A stretch of DNA of 64,000 bases from Corbicula japonica. Taxonomy: Eukaryota > Mollusca > Bivalvia > Venerida > Cyrenidae. The stretch's first letter is position 1. Every line of letters begins with the position of its first letter. The stretch is taken from assembly GCA_038501625.1 (NCBI GenBank), contig JAZAYU010000005.1, forward strand, positions 9,449,484-9,513,483. The letters are read 5' to 3'. Position numbers and translations under genes: made by a program. Positions 43,571 to 56,153 of the stretch are shown here, in pieces. The notes beneath the pieces are model-generated. The model ran no database searches. It was not told the origin of the DNA and worked only from the letters and a program-made list of their open reading frames with translations.

Positions 43571-44455
43571 CCGAAGCACACTACAATTTCTTAAACCATT
43601 TGATTTATGATTCTTTGATATTACGCTGATGATATGCAGAACAATAACTTACATCAAAGAAACATTTTAACCACGTTCCCATGACATACGTATAATATTA
43701 TAATGCTTTTACTGCTAAAACATTATAAGTACCATTAAAATAAGGTTCTCGATATAACAAACAAGTAATTTCTGCTTTGGCAAATTTACTCCAGCCCACC
43801 ACTTTTTAAAAATTATTTCTTAAAATTTTAATGAGCTGCATTAACACCCATATTATTGAATTCAGAAACATAGCACGCCATAAAATTTGCATTTGATAAA
43901 ACCGTTCGCTCATAAAATCGAAATAAACTTTATCGAAAATAATATATCAATAATAAAAAAAAATTTATCATAAAAAGTCAAATAAACATTTACCTGATTG
44001 GTTTTACTTGCTTTAAATATTTCAAAAAATATTTTTTTTGAAATAAAGATCCCTTTATAATGGTTGTTCTTTTTTGTACGACAAAAACAACTCAACTATG
44101 TTACGTTAAACCGAGCACTTACTCAGTCATTGGTAAACATGCATTGTTTATTTTCTACCTACAATGCCTTATATATGTTTACAAACGCTTGCAACCTAAT
44201 ACGGATTGATTAAGATCAATAGTTGTTCAGCTGTTACCCAATATCTGACCATAAGATCTTGTAAACTTAAACATTGCCCTCGCTGACATAAAATTAGATA
44301 ATTTATGTCGTTTTACAGATCATTACATTTTTTCACGGCATTGTAAATAACGCTCGTATAGTGTAAGGTATTAACAATGTTTCAAAACTTTTAAGCAAAT
44401 AGTTAGAACTCGGTTGTGAATTAAAAAACGCAAATAACTTTGAAAAGAGGTTTTG

Positions 44456-44560
44456 GTCACACACAAACATTGTATTTCTGGTCAATATTACGTTTGCAAA
44501 CGCCACAGGACGTCGCCTTAATCAACAATGGAAGAAACAAATATTAAGAAAATTGTTATA
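44456..44560. repeat. Left flank of the 45-kb minisatellite, duplicated at 45520-45625
   Basis: GGTCA, ATACGTTTACTTTGCAAAC-like, CACCACATGGCGTCGCCTT-like and ATCAACAATGGAAGA-like blocks occur in the same order at 45520-45625. Confidence 0.6.
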
Positions 44561-44783
44561 TTGCAGTTTGTGTAACTAATTGGGAAAACGTGCACATTTT
44601 ATTGTGTTCTATCCAGGCATGTTCATAAGTGACACAGTTTTTGCAAATGTCTATGAAATGTGACCAAACAAAGCGGTATCCCGTTACGCGCCTACTATTA
44701 CCTTTTTCATATAGCAAGCGTTTGATATTTTACGTCAAACAATTGACAATCCAATTGTGAAATCGGGTAAAAGAACTGCAGAT

Positions 44784-45262
44784 GTAACTTTCATATATTC
44801 TTAATCGGGGCGAAATGCTACTTTCATATATTCTTACATTGGTTGGGGCGATATTTCATATAATATGAATTGGGGAGATATGTTACTTTATATAATTATG
44901 GGGCGATATGTTACTTTTGTGTTTATTTGTATTTTCAATTGGTGCGAAACGCTACTTTCATAATATTCTTAATTGGGGCGATATGTTACTTTTATACATC
45001 ATTTGTGGCGATATGTTAACGTTTCATATAATATTAATTAGGGAGATATGTTACTTTATATAAGGGACGATATGTTACTTTCATGTATTTTCAATTGAGG
45101 CGAAATGCGTCTTTTATACATTCTTCATTGGGGAGATATGTTACTTAAATAAATTATTAATTGGGGGGATATGTTACTTTCATATACTCTTAATGGGGAC
45201 GATATGATACTTTCACATATAATCAATTGAGTGCGATATGTTACTTTCGTGTATTCTAAATA
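44784..45262. repeat. Degenerate minisatellite, GGCGATATGTTACTTT units
   Basis: About a dozen units of roughly 30-45 bp, each with GCGATATGTTACTTTCATAT then TATTCTTAATTGGG in variable form. Unit length and sequence vary, so the array is old. Confidence 0.8.
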
Positions 45263-45519
45263 AGGCTTTGAAATTATTGTCAATACCTTAAAAATAAGAT
45301 CAAACCGATAAAATAGTTCATTGTACTTTAAACTATATGCCAATTTGTATCAATTGATCTCGTTTAATAGTTAACATAACGTTTAACAAAATAGGCCCTC
45401 CAAAATCATGTTTGATTTATAATGATATCGGCAAGACATAACACCCATCTCATTTAACATTTGTCTTTCGAAACCAGAAAATGACTATTATTATAACTTT
45501 ACAAACATTTATATCAATG

Positions 45520-45625
45520 TGGATCTAATGGTCACGTACAATAATACGTTTACTTTGCAAACACCACATGGCGTCGCCTTCAGCTACATCATTAAACAAT
45601 CGAAGATGGACTTGTTACGAAGGCA
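45520..45625. repeat. Right flank copy of the 44456-44560 duplication
   Basis: Contains GGCGTCGCCTTCAGC and ACAATCGAAGATGGA in the same order as the left flank. The two copies bracket the minisatellite. Confidence 0.6.
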
Positions 45626-45808
45626 AGCTCGTAGTTTGTTAAAAAAAATGTGATCTATCTAAGCTGCTACACCAAAAGTTCAGCTGGATATCTCGGTTGC
45701 GTAGAAGTCAGAAAATGATAAATTTAATGTAAAAAACAGAGACCAAAGTATCAAGACCTTGAGAGCAATTTTGTCTGTCTTGAGCTACAAGTTTTATCCC
45801 AATAATTC

Positions 45809-45951
45809 GGGTTGAAGGTTATAAAACTGAGCATGGAAACCAGTCTCAAATCTCAAGCATCTGATTGGCTGAAATGGCGACCAGCCATTTCAGCCAATCA
45901 GATGCTTGAGATTTTAGACTGGTTTCCAATCTCAGCTTTATAACCTTGGGC
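45809..45951. mobile_element. Hairpin MITE family 1, near full-length
   Basis: GGGTTGAAGG to CCTTGGGC; centre shortened to GGCGACCAGCC. Arms nearly perfect. Confidence 0.85.
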
Positions 45952-47249
45952 ACATGTGAGATTGCTTAATGCATGTTTAATTTCGTTTTGATACTTGATG
46001 ATTAACATTTAGTTTTGGACAATTTAAATAATGCATATATGCAAGCTTTCTATGTTATCAACAACCATTCATGAATCATTGCAGATGAATGAATGGAACA
46101 GAGACATGATAAACCATCAGGACAACGATCCACCTACCATTGACATGCTTTATAAGTTTATATATTGAGATAACAGACTAAGCATGTGAACTGAAAAGGT
46201 TTGCAATAAAAAATTCAAAACATACTCAAAGAATAGAATGCTGAGTCAGATCTAAAAAAAACTCCTTCAACGGACGAGGATGAATGTTAACCACATCGTG
46301 TATCAGAAATTGGATATACAATTTCAATAATATTCTGACCTAGTGAATTTCTTTTGAAATTGAATTGAATATAAGTTACACCAATTACAAGTTTGCCGGT
46401 TTAAACCAACAATAATGTTCCATTTTTTTCGACTAATATAATTTGCATTTTAAATGCCCGTCCAAATATTGATATTAAAATACAATGCATCAGATTTATG
46501 AAAAATTGAAATATATACAGATGTACGTGTTACTTACAGTTAATCTAAATGTTTTGAGTAGTTTAAAAGAGCTAAATCCATCAATATTTAAACGGACCTA
46601 AATTACAATTTATACACTATTCGATAGATCTTCAGCAATTTTATTTTTTATTCGGTAATTTAACCTACTTGAACATTAAGCATTATTGTACCGATAGCAT
46701 GAAATTTTATATGTTAAGCATTAAACCAAAACAAATTTAAAAGGATCCAAAGAAAGAAACTTTTTAAACCTTTCATTGTGATGTTTTAAATTTACAAGTT
46801 CGATGAACACTAAACATGCACAAACTAATGAGTCATTTAGAAGACTTAATAAAGAAAAAAATATTTATATTCACCTGCTCTTAAAAATCCCTTTGTGAGC
46901 GTCAAATTGATATTCTATTTAAAGTTCTGCGCCAGTAAAAATCCAATCATATTTAGATTAATTAAACTATTGAGTGACACGAAAATGTAGTTCACTGTAA
47001 ACAATTCTTTATCTGTTGACCAAAATGTATAATTATAAAGTTGATAACATTTACAACGTCGAGTTGCGGTTATGACGAGTTTAACTTTGCCTACCCGGAT
47101 TAGGTGGAGGAAAATATTCACAGCTACATTGCTTACTAATGCTTGTTTTTCTCCTTAAGTGTTGATAAATGGTTTCACGGAGTAGGCTGAGTGAATTTTG
47201 CTTACTTCGGTCAATTTAAGACAAACATTTAAAGAGCTGAGGAGTCGGC

Positions 47250-47345
47250 ATACCTTCTGTCAGGACTTTTCGGCGGTTCTAGGCCTGCAGTTTGTTACTA
47301 TTATTAGACCAACTGAGACTGTCAAGAGTCGGAAAACCGATAATT
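47250..47345 (+). repeat. Dispersed repeat, inverted copy at 57541-57715
   Basis: GAGTCGGCATACC, CTGTCAGGACTTTTC, CGGCGGTTCTAGG, TTTGTTACTATTATTA and AAAACCGATAATTCTGGGTC match the reverse complement of 57541-57715 in order. Frame is broken in this copy, so coding is unlikely. Confidence 0.65.
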
Positions 47346-47689
47346 CTGGGTCTGTCGACCCAAAAAGCAAATAACGCAAATAGGCGCGCCGTTGTGCGAC
47401 TAAGGAAACCATCACAACAAGGTCGGTGATAATGATTGCGAATAAAGGAATGAATTTTTATAAGGAATGATTACTGATAATATAATAAAACCTTATTTTG
47501 CTAAATCATTTAATCTATGAACCATGATCCTGATACTGGAATTTAATTATCTCAGAGGTTGTGGTGCAGTCATGACTTAATTTTGTATCTCTTCGATTTG
47601 GTTTCAATAGCCATCCATTATATTCTAATCAATTGAAGTCTAGTAAGTTCTATATCTATTTAACTTTTGACAAACTAATATTTAGTGAT

Positions 47690-47885
47690 GCTTATTTGTT
47701 CGACACTGCACAACAGTGACGGAAGATCTGACTATTATTATCAGTGATTTATGCATTAGCTCAAACATTTACTCCCGATTTAGAAATATTATTGCACTTT
47801 GGTATGTAAATTCTTTGAGAGTGTAAGTGATTTGTCCCATAGTTCAAATTCCTGTTTTACTTTCTCAATGAAACCACTTCAAATC
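47690..47885. repeat. Old duplication, partner at 54830-55015
   Basis: TTATCAGTGATTTATG, GTGTCCCA/TTGTCCCA, TTTACTTTCT and AAACCACTTCA blocks occur in the same order about 7.1 kb further right. Confidence 0.5.
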
Positions 47886-48194
47886 TGAGAGTGTTCTTAT
47901 CACCTAATAAATACCGCGTTGCATAAAACGGTCTTAAATAAATGAATATTGCAATTTTTCTATGTTCATTGATATCATTGAATTTATTAAATTCTGACAT
48001 AAGAAAACAACTTCCTGCACATAGCAAAGTCAACAAAAGGTGTTGCAATTGTTTGTTTGTCTACGATAGAAAACCTAACAGCGACAGCAAGTATTTTGAC
48101 AGGAGCGAATATTTGCAGGTAGCTTGCTATATCGGTAATCTAAGATAGTCTAAGTAATTACTGGTACGAAAACTATCATTATGAATTAACTAGG

Positions 48195-48310
48195 CCTGGA
48201 AGCAGAACAGCTGTCGATTAAGCAAACAAGTGTTTTCAAACGTAACAAGAGGTTTCAATGTTCTGTTTAGTAGTCATGCTGCTAATAAGCGCTGTAAATG
48301 TATAAACAAC
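48195..48310. repeat. Old duplication, partner at 52295-52410
   Basis: TGGAAGCAGA, GATTAAGCAAACAAGTGTTT and AACGTAACAAGA match TGGAAGCGGA, GATTGAACAAACAGGTATTT and AACGTAAACAAGA 4.1 kb away. Confidence 0.5.
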
Positions 48311-48560
48311 AAGTTAGAACGCACGTTAGAGTACTGTGAATTCATGAATTTTCGTGACGTACTGATTTTCGTCGATTTCTTGGACAGATCGAAACAATAA
48401 TTCAAAACCGCTGCGAAATATATAATTGAATATATATAATTTTATTGAAGAACATTCAAACCCACGAAAATTATGAAACGTAGAAAACGTCATTTATTCG
48501 AAACCACGAAATTTTACGACCAAGAATATTATCTGCATTTCAATACACAATAAGTTACCT

Positions 48561-48706
48561 GGGCTGAAGGTTACCAAACTGAGAATGGAAACCAGTCTCA
48601 AATCTTAAGCATCTGATTGGCTGAAATGGCGACTAGTCGCCATTTCAGCCAATCAGATGCTTGAGATTTGAGACTGGTTTCTATGCTCAGTTTTATAACC
48701 TTGGGC
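48561..48706. mobile_element. Hairpin MITE family 1, full-length copy
   Basis: GGGCTGAAGG to CCTTGGGC, centre GCGACTAGTCGCC, arms almost perfect. Confidence 0.87.
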
Positions 48707-49083
48707 AATGTTCAATACAACACGTTGAGTGGGATTTTCATTGACTTTCATTGTTTATTCATTTATATTTAAAATAACAAAATAAATTAAATTAGCATTC
48801 TAAAAACAAAAAAGTAAGATAAAGAGAAATAATTTAATGTAATAAAGCTACTTACTTTCTTATTTATTTCATCATCAAACTTATGGTACCGCTTTAAAAT
48901 GCAGACCGACGTTAGAAAACCTATATTTAACTTGATTTATACAACATTCACCCTAACACGTATTTCATTTCCACAGACTCACTTGTCTTGATTATAATGT
49001 TATTACATCGAATTGAACCAAAATTTATCCCCGGTAATTAATTAATTCCCAGCTGTGTTGAAGACTTACATGAAAATACTTAC

Positions 49084-49310
49084 TGAAGGTTACCGCAATT
49101 CGTCCTTGCAGAGGGCGAGTAAGCGAGCTGTTTTAGTGAGAACCTTGCACACAAACTGGCAGAGAAAATCAATATGAATATAGACGTTTGTTATAAAGAG
49201 GAAGACTTCCCTGCCTCTATTAATATCAAATAAAAGAAAACGGAAATTAAATCTCTAAGAAATGTTACAATTAATCGATGACAAATTAGCGAGAGCGAGA
49301 GCAATTTTCT
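49084..49310 (-). promoter_or_regulatory. Putative 5' module 1 (promoter and non-coding exon ending in a donor) upstream of CA-A
   Basis: On the - strand this shares ordered blocks with 57073-57300: an ATCGATGACAA box (read on +), a TTTATTTGATATTAATAGAGG block, a TATTCATATTGATTTTCTC block, and a terminal GCGGTAACCTTCA directly followed by donor GTAAGT (49083). It lies 6.3 kb upstream of the CA-A exon 1 acceptor in the right orientation. Conservation up to the splice donor suggests a first exon. Transcription is not shown. Confidence 0.4.
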
Positions 49311-49419
49311 TAACTATTGTAAATGCATTTATTATCGTGAGCATGCTGTTTCGGGGTTTCGGTAAAACGACAGTTTCGTGGGTTCTTTAATTCGCGGTGT
49401 TCAGTTATCTAAAACACCT

Positions 49420-49520
49420 GGGTTGAAGGTTATAAAGCTGAGATTGGAAACCAGTCTCAAATCTCAAGCATCTGATTGGCTTTGAGACTGGTTTCCATGC
49501 TCAGTTTTATAACCTTGGGC
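49420..49520. mobile_element. Hairpin MITE family 1, internally deleted
   Basis: GGGTTGAAGG to CCTTGGGC with the centre lost: GATTGGC joins TTTGAGACTGG directly. Confidence 0.8.
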
Positions 49521-50219
49521 ACTATACCCTGCCATATTTCGTAGGAGCCTTATTCGTTTACAAACCTGTCACAAAATACTGTACACGAAAAAGTTCTCCA
49601 AGAAAAGTTATGAAAACACAACAGTAATGTCTTGCGGTAATTTAAAAGAAATAAATTTGTAAAACAAAGTTGTTTATATGTTCAACAGCTGTAACATTGC
49701 AACGAAAAAGAAAACCCGGAAAATATTGTGTTTAAATTGAAGTACTAGCGACTGTGAATTGATAAATTCCTAAAGGTGTCTACTGAAGTAACTGTAGGAA
49801 TATGCAAACTAAGCATTCTATAATTTCTTAAGTATCTAAGATCCTAAGTTTCCGTAATAATGAATTCTGGGTCGGATTTCAAAGAAATGAGAGACGAAGC
49901 AGAATTAATGCAGATAAGCATCACTGTGTATCACTTAAAATTGTGCTTCGCCAATAATTTATTTCCGACTCTTTAGCACGTCAAAAGGAGCGAGATGTTT
50001 ATAAAATAAATAAGCAATTTATTTTATAAACGGTATTCTGACAAAGGTATCTGATTGTTTCATTGCTAAAAAGTATTCCTGCAACTTTATGCCATCTACC
50101 AAAGTTTTAGTTCACTGTTAATATAATTTGTCCTTACAGTTAATGGGTAATTTTTTAATGTTGCAAAACTCATTATGTGCATTTTTTAAAAATAAAAAAC
50201 AACACTAACCTAGATCCTA

Positions 50220-50275
50220 GATCACCACTGCTGTCAGCAACAACTGCTCTCTCAGCAACGCTATATATATACACG
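50220..50275 (-). promoter_or_regulatory. Candidate TATA promoter on the CA-A strand
   Basis: On the - strand TATATATAG (about 50271-50262) is followed by about 40 bp of less AT-rich sequence and a possible donor CTAG|GTTAGT (50219). This would fit a first exon, but a TATA-like string in AT-rich DNA is weak evidence. Confidence 0.22.
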
Positions 50276-50792
50276 AAATCCAGCAATCCTGCCAGATATT
50301 ACCGGTTATTTAAATACCTTATTGTCCAGAGCTAAGTCTAAGCATCCTAATCCTTATTAAAGACCTTCTACTCTTGGTGTGAAATCACAACCATTCTTAA
50401 GTTGTCCTTAAGGTATTTAACAAGCAGCAACATTACATAACTAAATTCCAACTTAATCAAACTTGTTTTAACAACAGGTGATATAGGACGCGTCATGTTA
50501 CATAATAAAAAGGACCCATTTAGAAGCCAATTAAAAAGGAAAAGAGGTTTAAAGAGGCTTAATTAATCACACTTAGACAGAATCTGGAAACTAAGCTTTG
50601 CGATTTGTATCAGTATCGAAATGTTGCTTTTATATAATTATTAGCACTGAGTAAGGCTTTATATTGTTATCTAGTTGAGCTCATTAGTGATTGAAATTTC
50701 TTGATAACTAAGCCAATTTTTTTAAATAAAATTATTGTTGTCTAATTGGTGAATATTTAGTGCAGTATAACATTCAGTTTAAAAGTTTCTCA

Positions 50793-50905
50793 GGGCCCAA
50801 AATCATTATCTGAGATTGGAGGGCAGTCGCAAATCTCAAGCATCTGACAAGTCTCCACTTCAGCCAATCAGATGCTTGAGATTTGATTTAGTTTTATAAT
50901 CTTGC
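50793..50905. mobile_element. Hairpin MITE family 1, shortened and diverged
   Basis: GGGCCCAAAATCATTATCTG to TAGTTTTATAATCTTG; arms pair over CAAATCTCAAGCATCTGA. The ends are eroded. Confidence 0.7.
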
Positions 50906-51214
50906 GATCCGGTTGTCTATCTTGTATTATAATTATTATCTCTTTTTTAAGATACCAATTTGAATTTTCATCATAATAACTTGTATTTTCAACCTATTAT
51001 CTTGAATTTTCAACTTATTAACTTGAATTTTCAAGAAACGAACTTTAATTTTCAACGTCAGTAATCGTGTCTTCGTGTTCTCGAATATCTCAATGGAACA
51101 TAAACTTAAACAAGTACATTTTACTTTGCTTTTTTTAATCGATCGTTTTCAAACTGCATGCACCAAACTTCGAACCAGCCACTCTTATCCCGCAAGATTT
51201 TAAAAATACCAATG

Positions 51215-51335
51215 GATGGAAAGGGAACTTAAAAAAAGCAATTAAACGTGACAAATATGAAAATACTACAGGCTCGGTTAGGCATTAATGGGAGGATATT
51301 ACTGCCAATGCCGCCTAGCCTTGATTCCAGGCGAT
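51215..51335 (+). repeat. CAGGCTCGGT-type dispersed repeat, copy 1
   Basis: GGGAACTTAAAAAAAGC, TACAGGCTCGGTT, ATTACTGCC and GCCGCCTAGCC match 53815-53950 and 63545-63672 in order. Most diverged of the three. Confidence 0.55.
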
Positions 51336-52894
51336 GAAGTATTTAGTTTTCTTCAATTTCCAACAATTAATCTTAAGCCGGCCTATAGACCTCTCTAATA
51401 CAAACATCTCTCTCAATGCAGTAGGATTGAACATAGACTGGCTAAAATAAACATTCTGTTAGGATTCATAAAAAAATAAAAATAAAAAAGACACACAAAC
51501 GTATTATCAGAGTAGTTGCTAGTCTTCACGCTGCCAAGCGCCTATAAGCTCCATTAAAAACTTTCAACGCATACAACTGACTGTTTCTTAAACTAAAATG
51601 TTACGAAAAACAACACCGTATTGTCCGTTTTGACATTAAAACTCATAAAAGACTACACGAGGACCTCTAGATTCAGTGGTCAACGAAATTATTGTATTCT
51701 TTAAATAATGGCGATCGGGGACTTATTTGTTTTACACTATAGATATACATCTGCAACATTCACATAATTGACTAAGCAGTCACTTTGTTGCCCAAGATCT
51801 TAAGTCCAAACCCGTCTTGTCATATTTGAACATAAGACATTGTATGGCTTTTGTATAAAATATAAAGCCTAACGACCCAGGGTGTCGTTTCGTCCAACAC
51901 TTATGACGTTGTCTTATCGAAACCATTGTCCAACGACGGTTTTTTTGACAATTTAGGTGCGAGCAACGCAGCAGATCTTTCTGTGTTGTCTTTAGACATC
52001 TTCATGAAACGGCTGGACTAGAAATGACTGTTAGTGGACAATTATATCATGTACAGTTGTCACTTACAGTCAGCGAAAGTAAGACATATTTCTGTCTTCA
52101 GACATCTTCATGAAACAGCACCCAGTAGTATAATGAAGCAAAAAAAATTATGACAAATTAGACACCACCAACAACAACAGAATATTGGCTGGAAGCAAGT
52201 GATTTCAGTTATGTAAGATTTATGTACTTGAGAAAATATTAGGAGGTTAATTAACCGTCTAACTGGTCCAAAATAGCCCGAGGGAAGTTAATTAACTATG
52301 TCTGGAAGCGGAGCATGAGGTGATTGAACAAACAGGTATTTTTGAACGTAAACAAGATGGCTAAATGGTCTGTCAGCTTAAATTGCTTTAAATGCTTTAA
52401 CAACTGGTTGTATTGTACACGTCATGGAGGTGTAAATGTTTTAACGCGTCATATTACATAACAAAATGACAATTGAAACAAATTTACAATAGTATCAATG
52501 CCAAGTTACTTAATCACTAAAGCACTTCCATAAACATTTTTGTTGGCCGTAGCTATTGCATCTAATTTAATTCGCGTCAGAATAATTGTTAAGGTAACAC
52601 TTAGTCACTTAATCGGCTTTTCTAACATCTTAAAAGAAATAGTACCTCTAATAAATAAAGTTATATAAAGTTACCTCATACCAGGAATTTAGACCTACGC
52701 TTTCCAGATTCCTGTCTATACAATTAAATCATTATATATTTTTTCCAGTATTTAACCTCCTTTAGAAATATTTTGTTTAAATCAAGTTATAAACTAGTAT
52801 CGTAACATTTAATTAATTCAACATCGTCACCTGTTCAATAATTAATAACCATGCAGTAAATGAATTCCGATTTACTTTTAAATTAAAAACTTAC

Positions 52895-53215
52895 CAGAAA
52901 ATAAATCGGTTTGCCGCAGAAACATGGAAATTATCATGTAACTACCTTAAGACGGTCGCGAACGAATCCCCATTCTGGAAAGCCTGCATGCGACCCTGGT
53001 CCTTTCGTCCTTTTATGTCGAGTAAAGAACTATATTAGCGAGAAAATGTACGCAAACGAACATAAACAATCAGTATGAAGACAATGTTACAAAAGGAACG
53101 TAATAATAGTTTTCCTGAGTGTATTAATCATAAATCAAAGAAAACGGATATACATGTAAAATATTTGAGAAATGTTATAGATAATCGATGACAAATTAAT
53201 GAGAACCATAAGAGC
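52895..53215 (-). promoter_or_regulatory. Putative 5' module 2 upstream of CA-A (diverged)
   Basis: Shares the ATCGATGACAAATTA box, the AGAAATGTTA box and a CAAAGAAAACGGA block with module 1, and ends in donor GTAAGT (52894) on the - strand, but has about 75 bp of extra exon-like sequence before the donor. It lies 10 kb upstream of CA-A exon 1. Confidence 0.35.
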
Positions 53216-53229
53216 AAACAAAGACCTAT

Positions 53230-53374
53230 GCCCAAGATCATAAAACTAAATCTGGAGATCAGTCTCAAATCTCAAGCATATGATTGGCAAAAATGGCGAC
53301 CAGTCGCCATTTCAGCTAATCAGATCCTTGAGATTTGAGACTGATCTCAAAACTTAGTTTTATGATCTTGGGCC
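53230..53374. mobile_element. Hairpin MITE family 1, full-length, AAGATCATAAAAC subtype
   Basis: GCCCAAGATCATAAAACT to TATGATCTTGGGCC, centre GCGACCAGTCGCC. Confidence 0.86.
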
Positions 53375-53814
53375 TTATAAAATAAATAGCTAGCATAGCG
53401 AAACTCTGCTGTAAAGGCCACATCCGGGAATGGAAAATGTGGTATAAACAGATGGGTGTTCTTTATTTTTTGGGTGAAAACATACATACATATATAATGA
53501 CATTATATATTGAACTGCACAAACAAGCGAATATAAGTGTTTTTTTTTAAATAATGAACAGAGACAGAAATATTCAGAAACTTGAACAACCAATGTAAAT
53601 ACAATGAAATGAATATCAATTAATATTCCACAATTCCAAAAACTGACTTCAACGTGTCATTAAATATCTATATGATACAACTTGTGTTCCCGCATTTTAA
53701 TGCAAAGTTAATTAGAAATTGATTTGACACTGTGAAGATAGACGTCTAAGGAGGTCATACCGTATAAACCGGGTCAAAATGTTTTGTGCTTAAGAACTTA
53801 TAAATAGATAGATA

Positions 53815-53950
53815 AAAAAGAACTTTGAAAGCCATCGAAAATAAAAAAAAATATCAAAATCTTGCAGACTAGGTTTAATTGAGCCAGTTCACGGGCAGTA
53901 ATGGAAATGCATATTACTGTCTATGCCGTCTAGGCCTGCACATTATATTA
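53815..53950 (+). repeat. CAGGCTCGGT-type dispersed repeat, copy 2
   Basis: GAACTTTGAAAGCC, GGTTTAATTGAGCC, GGCAGTAATGGAAATGCATA and TTACTGTCTATGCCG; the last two blocks form a small hairpin around GCAGTAAT/ATTACTG. Confidence 0.65.
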
Positions 53951-54184
53951 CTAGAAGTTCCTCATATGTTCGGATTTATAAGTTAGTTAAGTGTCCCTTA
54001 ATTTCATATTGTTTAAGAGATCCCAAATAAAAAAAGTGATAAACTCCATTCAACCAACTAGGAACTTTATATGAAGCACATTCCCCTTAAAATGTCTCAG
54101 TTAAAAAAAACTAAAGGTTTACTATCTTACCAATGTACATCATGTTATACCGGTACTGACTCTCTTTTAAGAAAAAAAAAACCT

Positions 54185-54266
54185 GGGCCCAAGATCATAA
54201 AACTTAATCTGGAGACTATTCTCAAATCACAAGCATCTGATTGGCTGAAATGGCGACCGGTCGCCA
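54185..54266. mobile_element. Hairpin MITE family 1, half copy
   Basis: GGGCCCAAGATCATAAAACT through GGCGACCGGTCGCC, then unrelated sequence: one arm plus the centre, like the copy at 36277. Confidence 0.72.
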
Positions 54267-54829
54267 ATAAGAAGGAGTGCTTATTCCTGGGCAGTAATGA
54301 AAAGGCCAAGAAATGCCCATTAAGTCTAGCCTGAAAATGGACTTGAATATCCACCCAAGCATGCAAGGTAACAATTTATCTATCCAAAGCGATTTTGCGC
54401 ATATGACGCAAGTCATGGGACATTCAAATGGGGGTATGTTTTAAATATAAATACCAGTTCATTCAAAAGGCGAACGGTACCCCGGGTTAATCAAGATATA
54501 AAATATTGGACAAGACACTTGCGACCTGTATCTTGCAGGACATCATTCATATCTCCAGGGTACCTATTATCTTCTAGCTGACCAGTATCGCGTTACTTAT
54601 GGTTAGATTATGTTAAGATATTTCACACTGGTCATCACTGGTTATCACTTGCAAAATTTAGAATTGTATCAAACTCGTCTTCAATCTGTTGTACAGATAG
54701 GTATTTCATTTCAACGGGTAAATGCCTGAAGAGAAATAAAACTGTGGAGGAAAATTCCTTAGCGTACCCAATCTCATAAAATAACTTAATATAAATGCAT
54801 TTCGTTATTATTTAAAACTGCAGGACAGT

Positions 54830-55015
54830 TACAACATTTGCATATTATCAGTAATTTATGGATCATCAACTTTCACTTTTTTCTGTTACTAAACTTAAGT
54901 ATTTGAATTAAATGACCCAGCACTCTGAAAACATTTTATTAAACTTTAGTGTTTGAAATAAGTGTCCCACAGTTATAAATTCATGGTTTACTTTCTGGAT
55001 AAAACCACTTCAGCC
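54830..55015. repeat. Old duplication, partner of 47690-47885
   Basis: TTATCAGTAATTTATG, AGTGTCCCACAGTT, GGTTTACTTTCTGG and AAACCACTTCAGCC align with the 47.7-kb copy. Confidence 0.5.
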
Positions 55016-55491
55016 AATGACATTTTTTGTTAAGTTTGTTTTACGTAATGTTGTAACAGTCAATAAATATCCTTAAAATGCTCTTAAATTAGCATATTTT
55101 TCAGTCATTCAAAATGCACATGTTTAAAGTAGAATAAAAGTAGTTATAAATTATTACATTTGATGGTATTCTTGCTGGTGCATGTTAATAGGATTTTATT
55201 TACAATGGTATTACAATGACCTTTAAAATAGTAACGATTGGGAACGAGATAACTAAATTTGTAAGACAATTTCAAAATTTGATGTAAACATGACAATTAG
55301 CTAAAGGCTGATAGAATGGTCATGAAAAGTCTAGACAGATTTTCCGAATGATCAACTGTAAATTACCATGAGCTAGTTACATCAATAAACCAATCTCCAT
55401 CGTCAAACATCCAGAACATGTGCATATTTTCACCTTTTTTAATCCAGAATCAAGAAATATCTTTAATCTAGATGGATGTTCAGTTGAACAC

Positions 55492-55915
55492 TTGTGTCGC
55501 CCTCTGGTGCTATGTCGGAATAATAATGCAAGTACAAAAAGGGGCATAACTCCATCAAATGTGTCCTTGACCTAAAGAATTTGGCATGATCATGAGCGTG
55601 TTGTCACAGGCAATAACATTTGAAAGTTTCATGTAGAAATATTGAGAAATGGCAGTTATAACCAACGTTATTAAGTTTTCATGTCAAAATCCAAGTAAAA
55701 AAAGGGGCATAACTAAATCAAATATGGCCTTGACCTAAAGAATTTCGCATCATCATGTGCGTGTTGCCATAAGCAATAGCATTGAAAGTTTCATGTAGAA
55801 ATATTAAGAAATGGCAAAGTTATAGCCAACGTTAAGTCAACGTGACGGACCGACGGACCGACGGACGGACAAAGCAATCCCTATGTATCGCCTTTTCTTC
55901 GAAAAGGCGACACAA
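55492..55915. mobile_element. 424-bp element with perfect 10-bp TIRs and two internal 163-bp units
   Basis: Ends TTGTGTCGCC and GGCGACACAA are perfect inverted repeats. Inside, a unit starting GGGGCATAACT occurs at 55541 and 55704, with TTTCATGTAGAAATATT in both. Just before the right end are a GACGGACCGACGGACC run and a 9-bp-stem hairpin (55889-55909). Non-coding. Confidence 0.78.
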
Positions 55916-56153
55916 AAAGTTAAAAGGCGTTGATGGAAAAGATTTTCCTTTACATAAAATAATGGCCGAGATGCAGTTTAGCCTGTATTATTTGATACAT
56001 CTTGATCTACAAGTAAATTAAATCATAGAATTGATCGTAAGCAGTATAGTAACTAATAACGAATTATGACATTTTCTGTATCCCTATTTAAATTTGATGA
56101 GAATTTCTCTGAGAAAATGAAACAATTCTAGAATATACAGCTGATGTTGTATA

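Noticed and set aside
48330..48530. TTTCGTG/CACGAAA-rich stretch as a foldback element
   Set aside because: The two halves share only short AT-rich strings; arms do not align convincingly.
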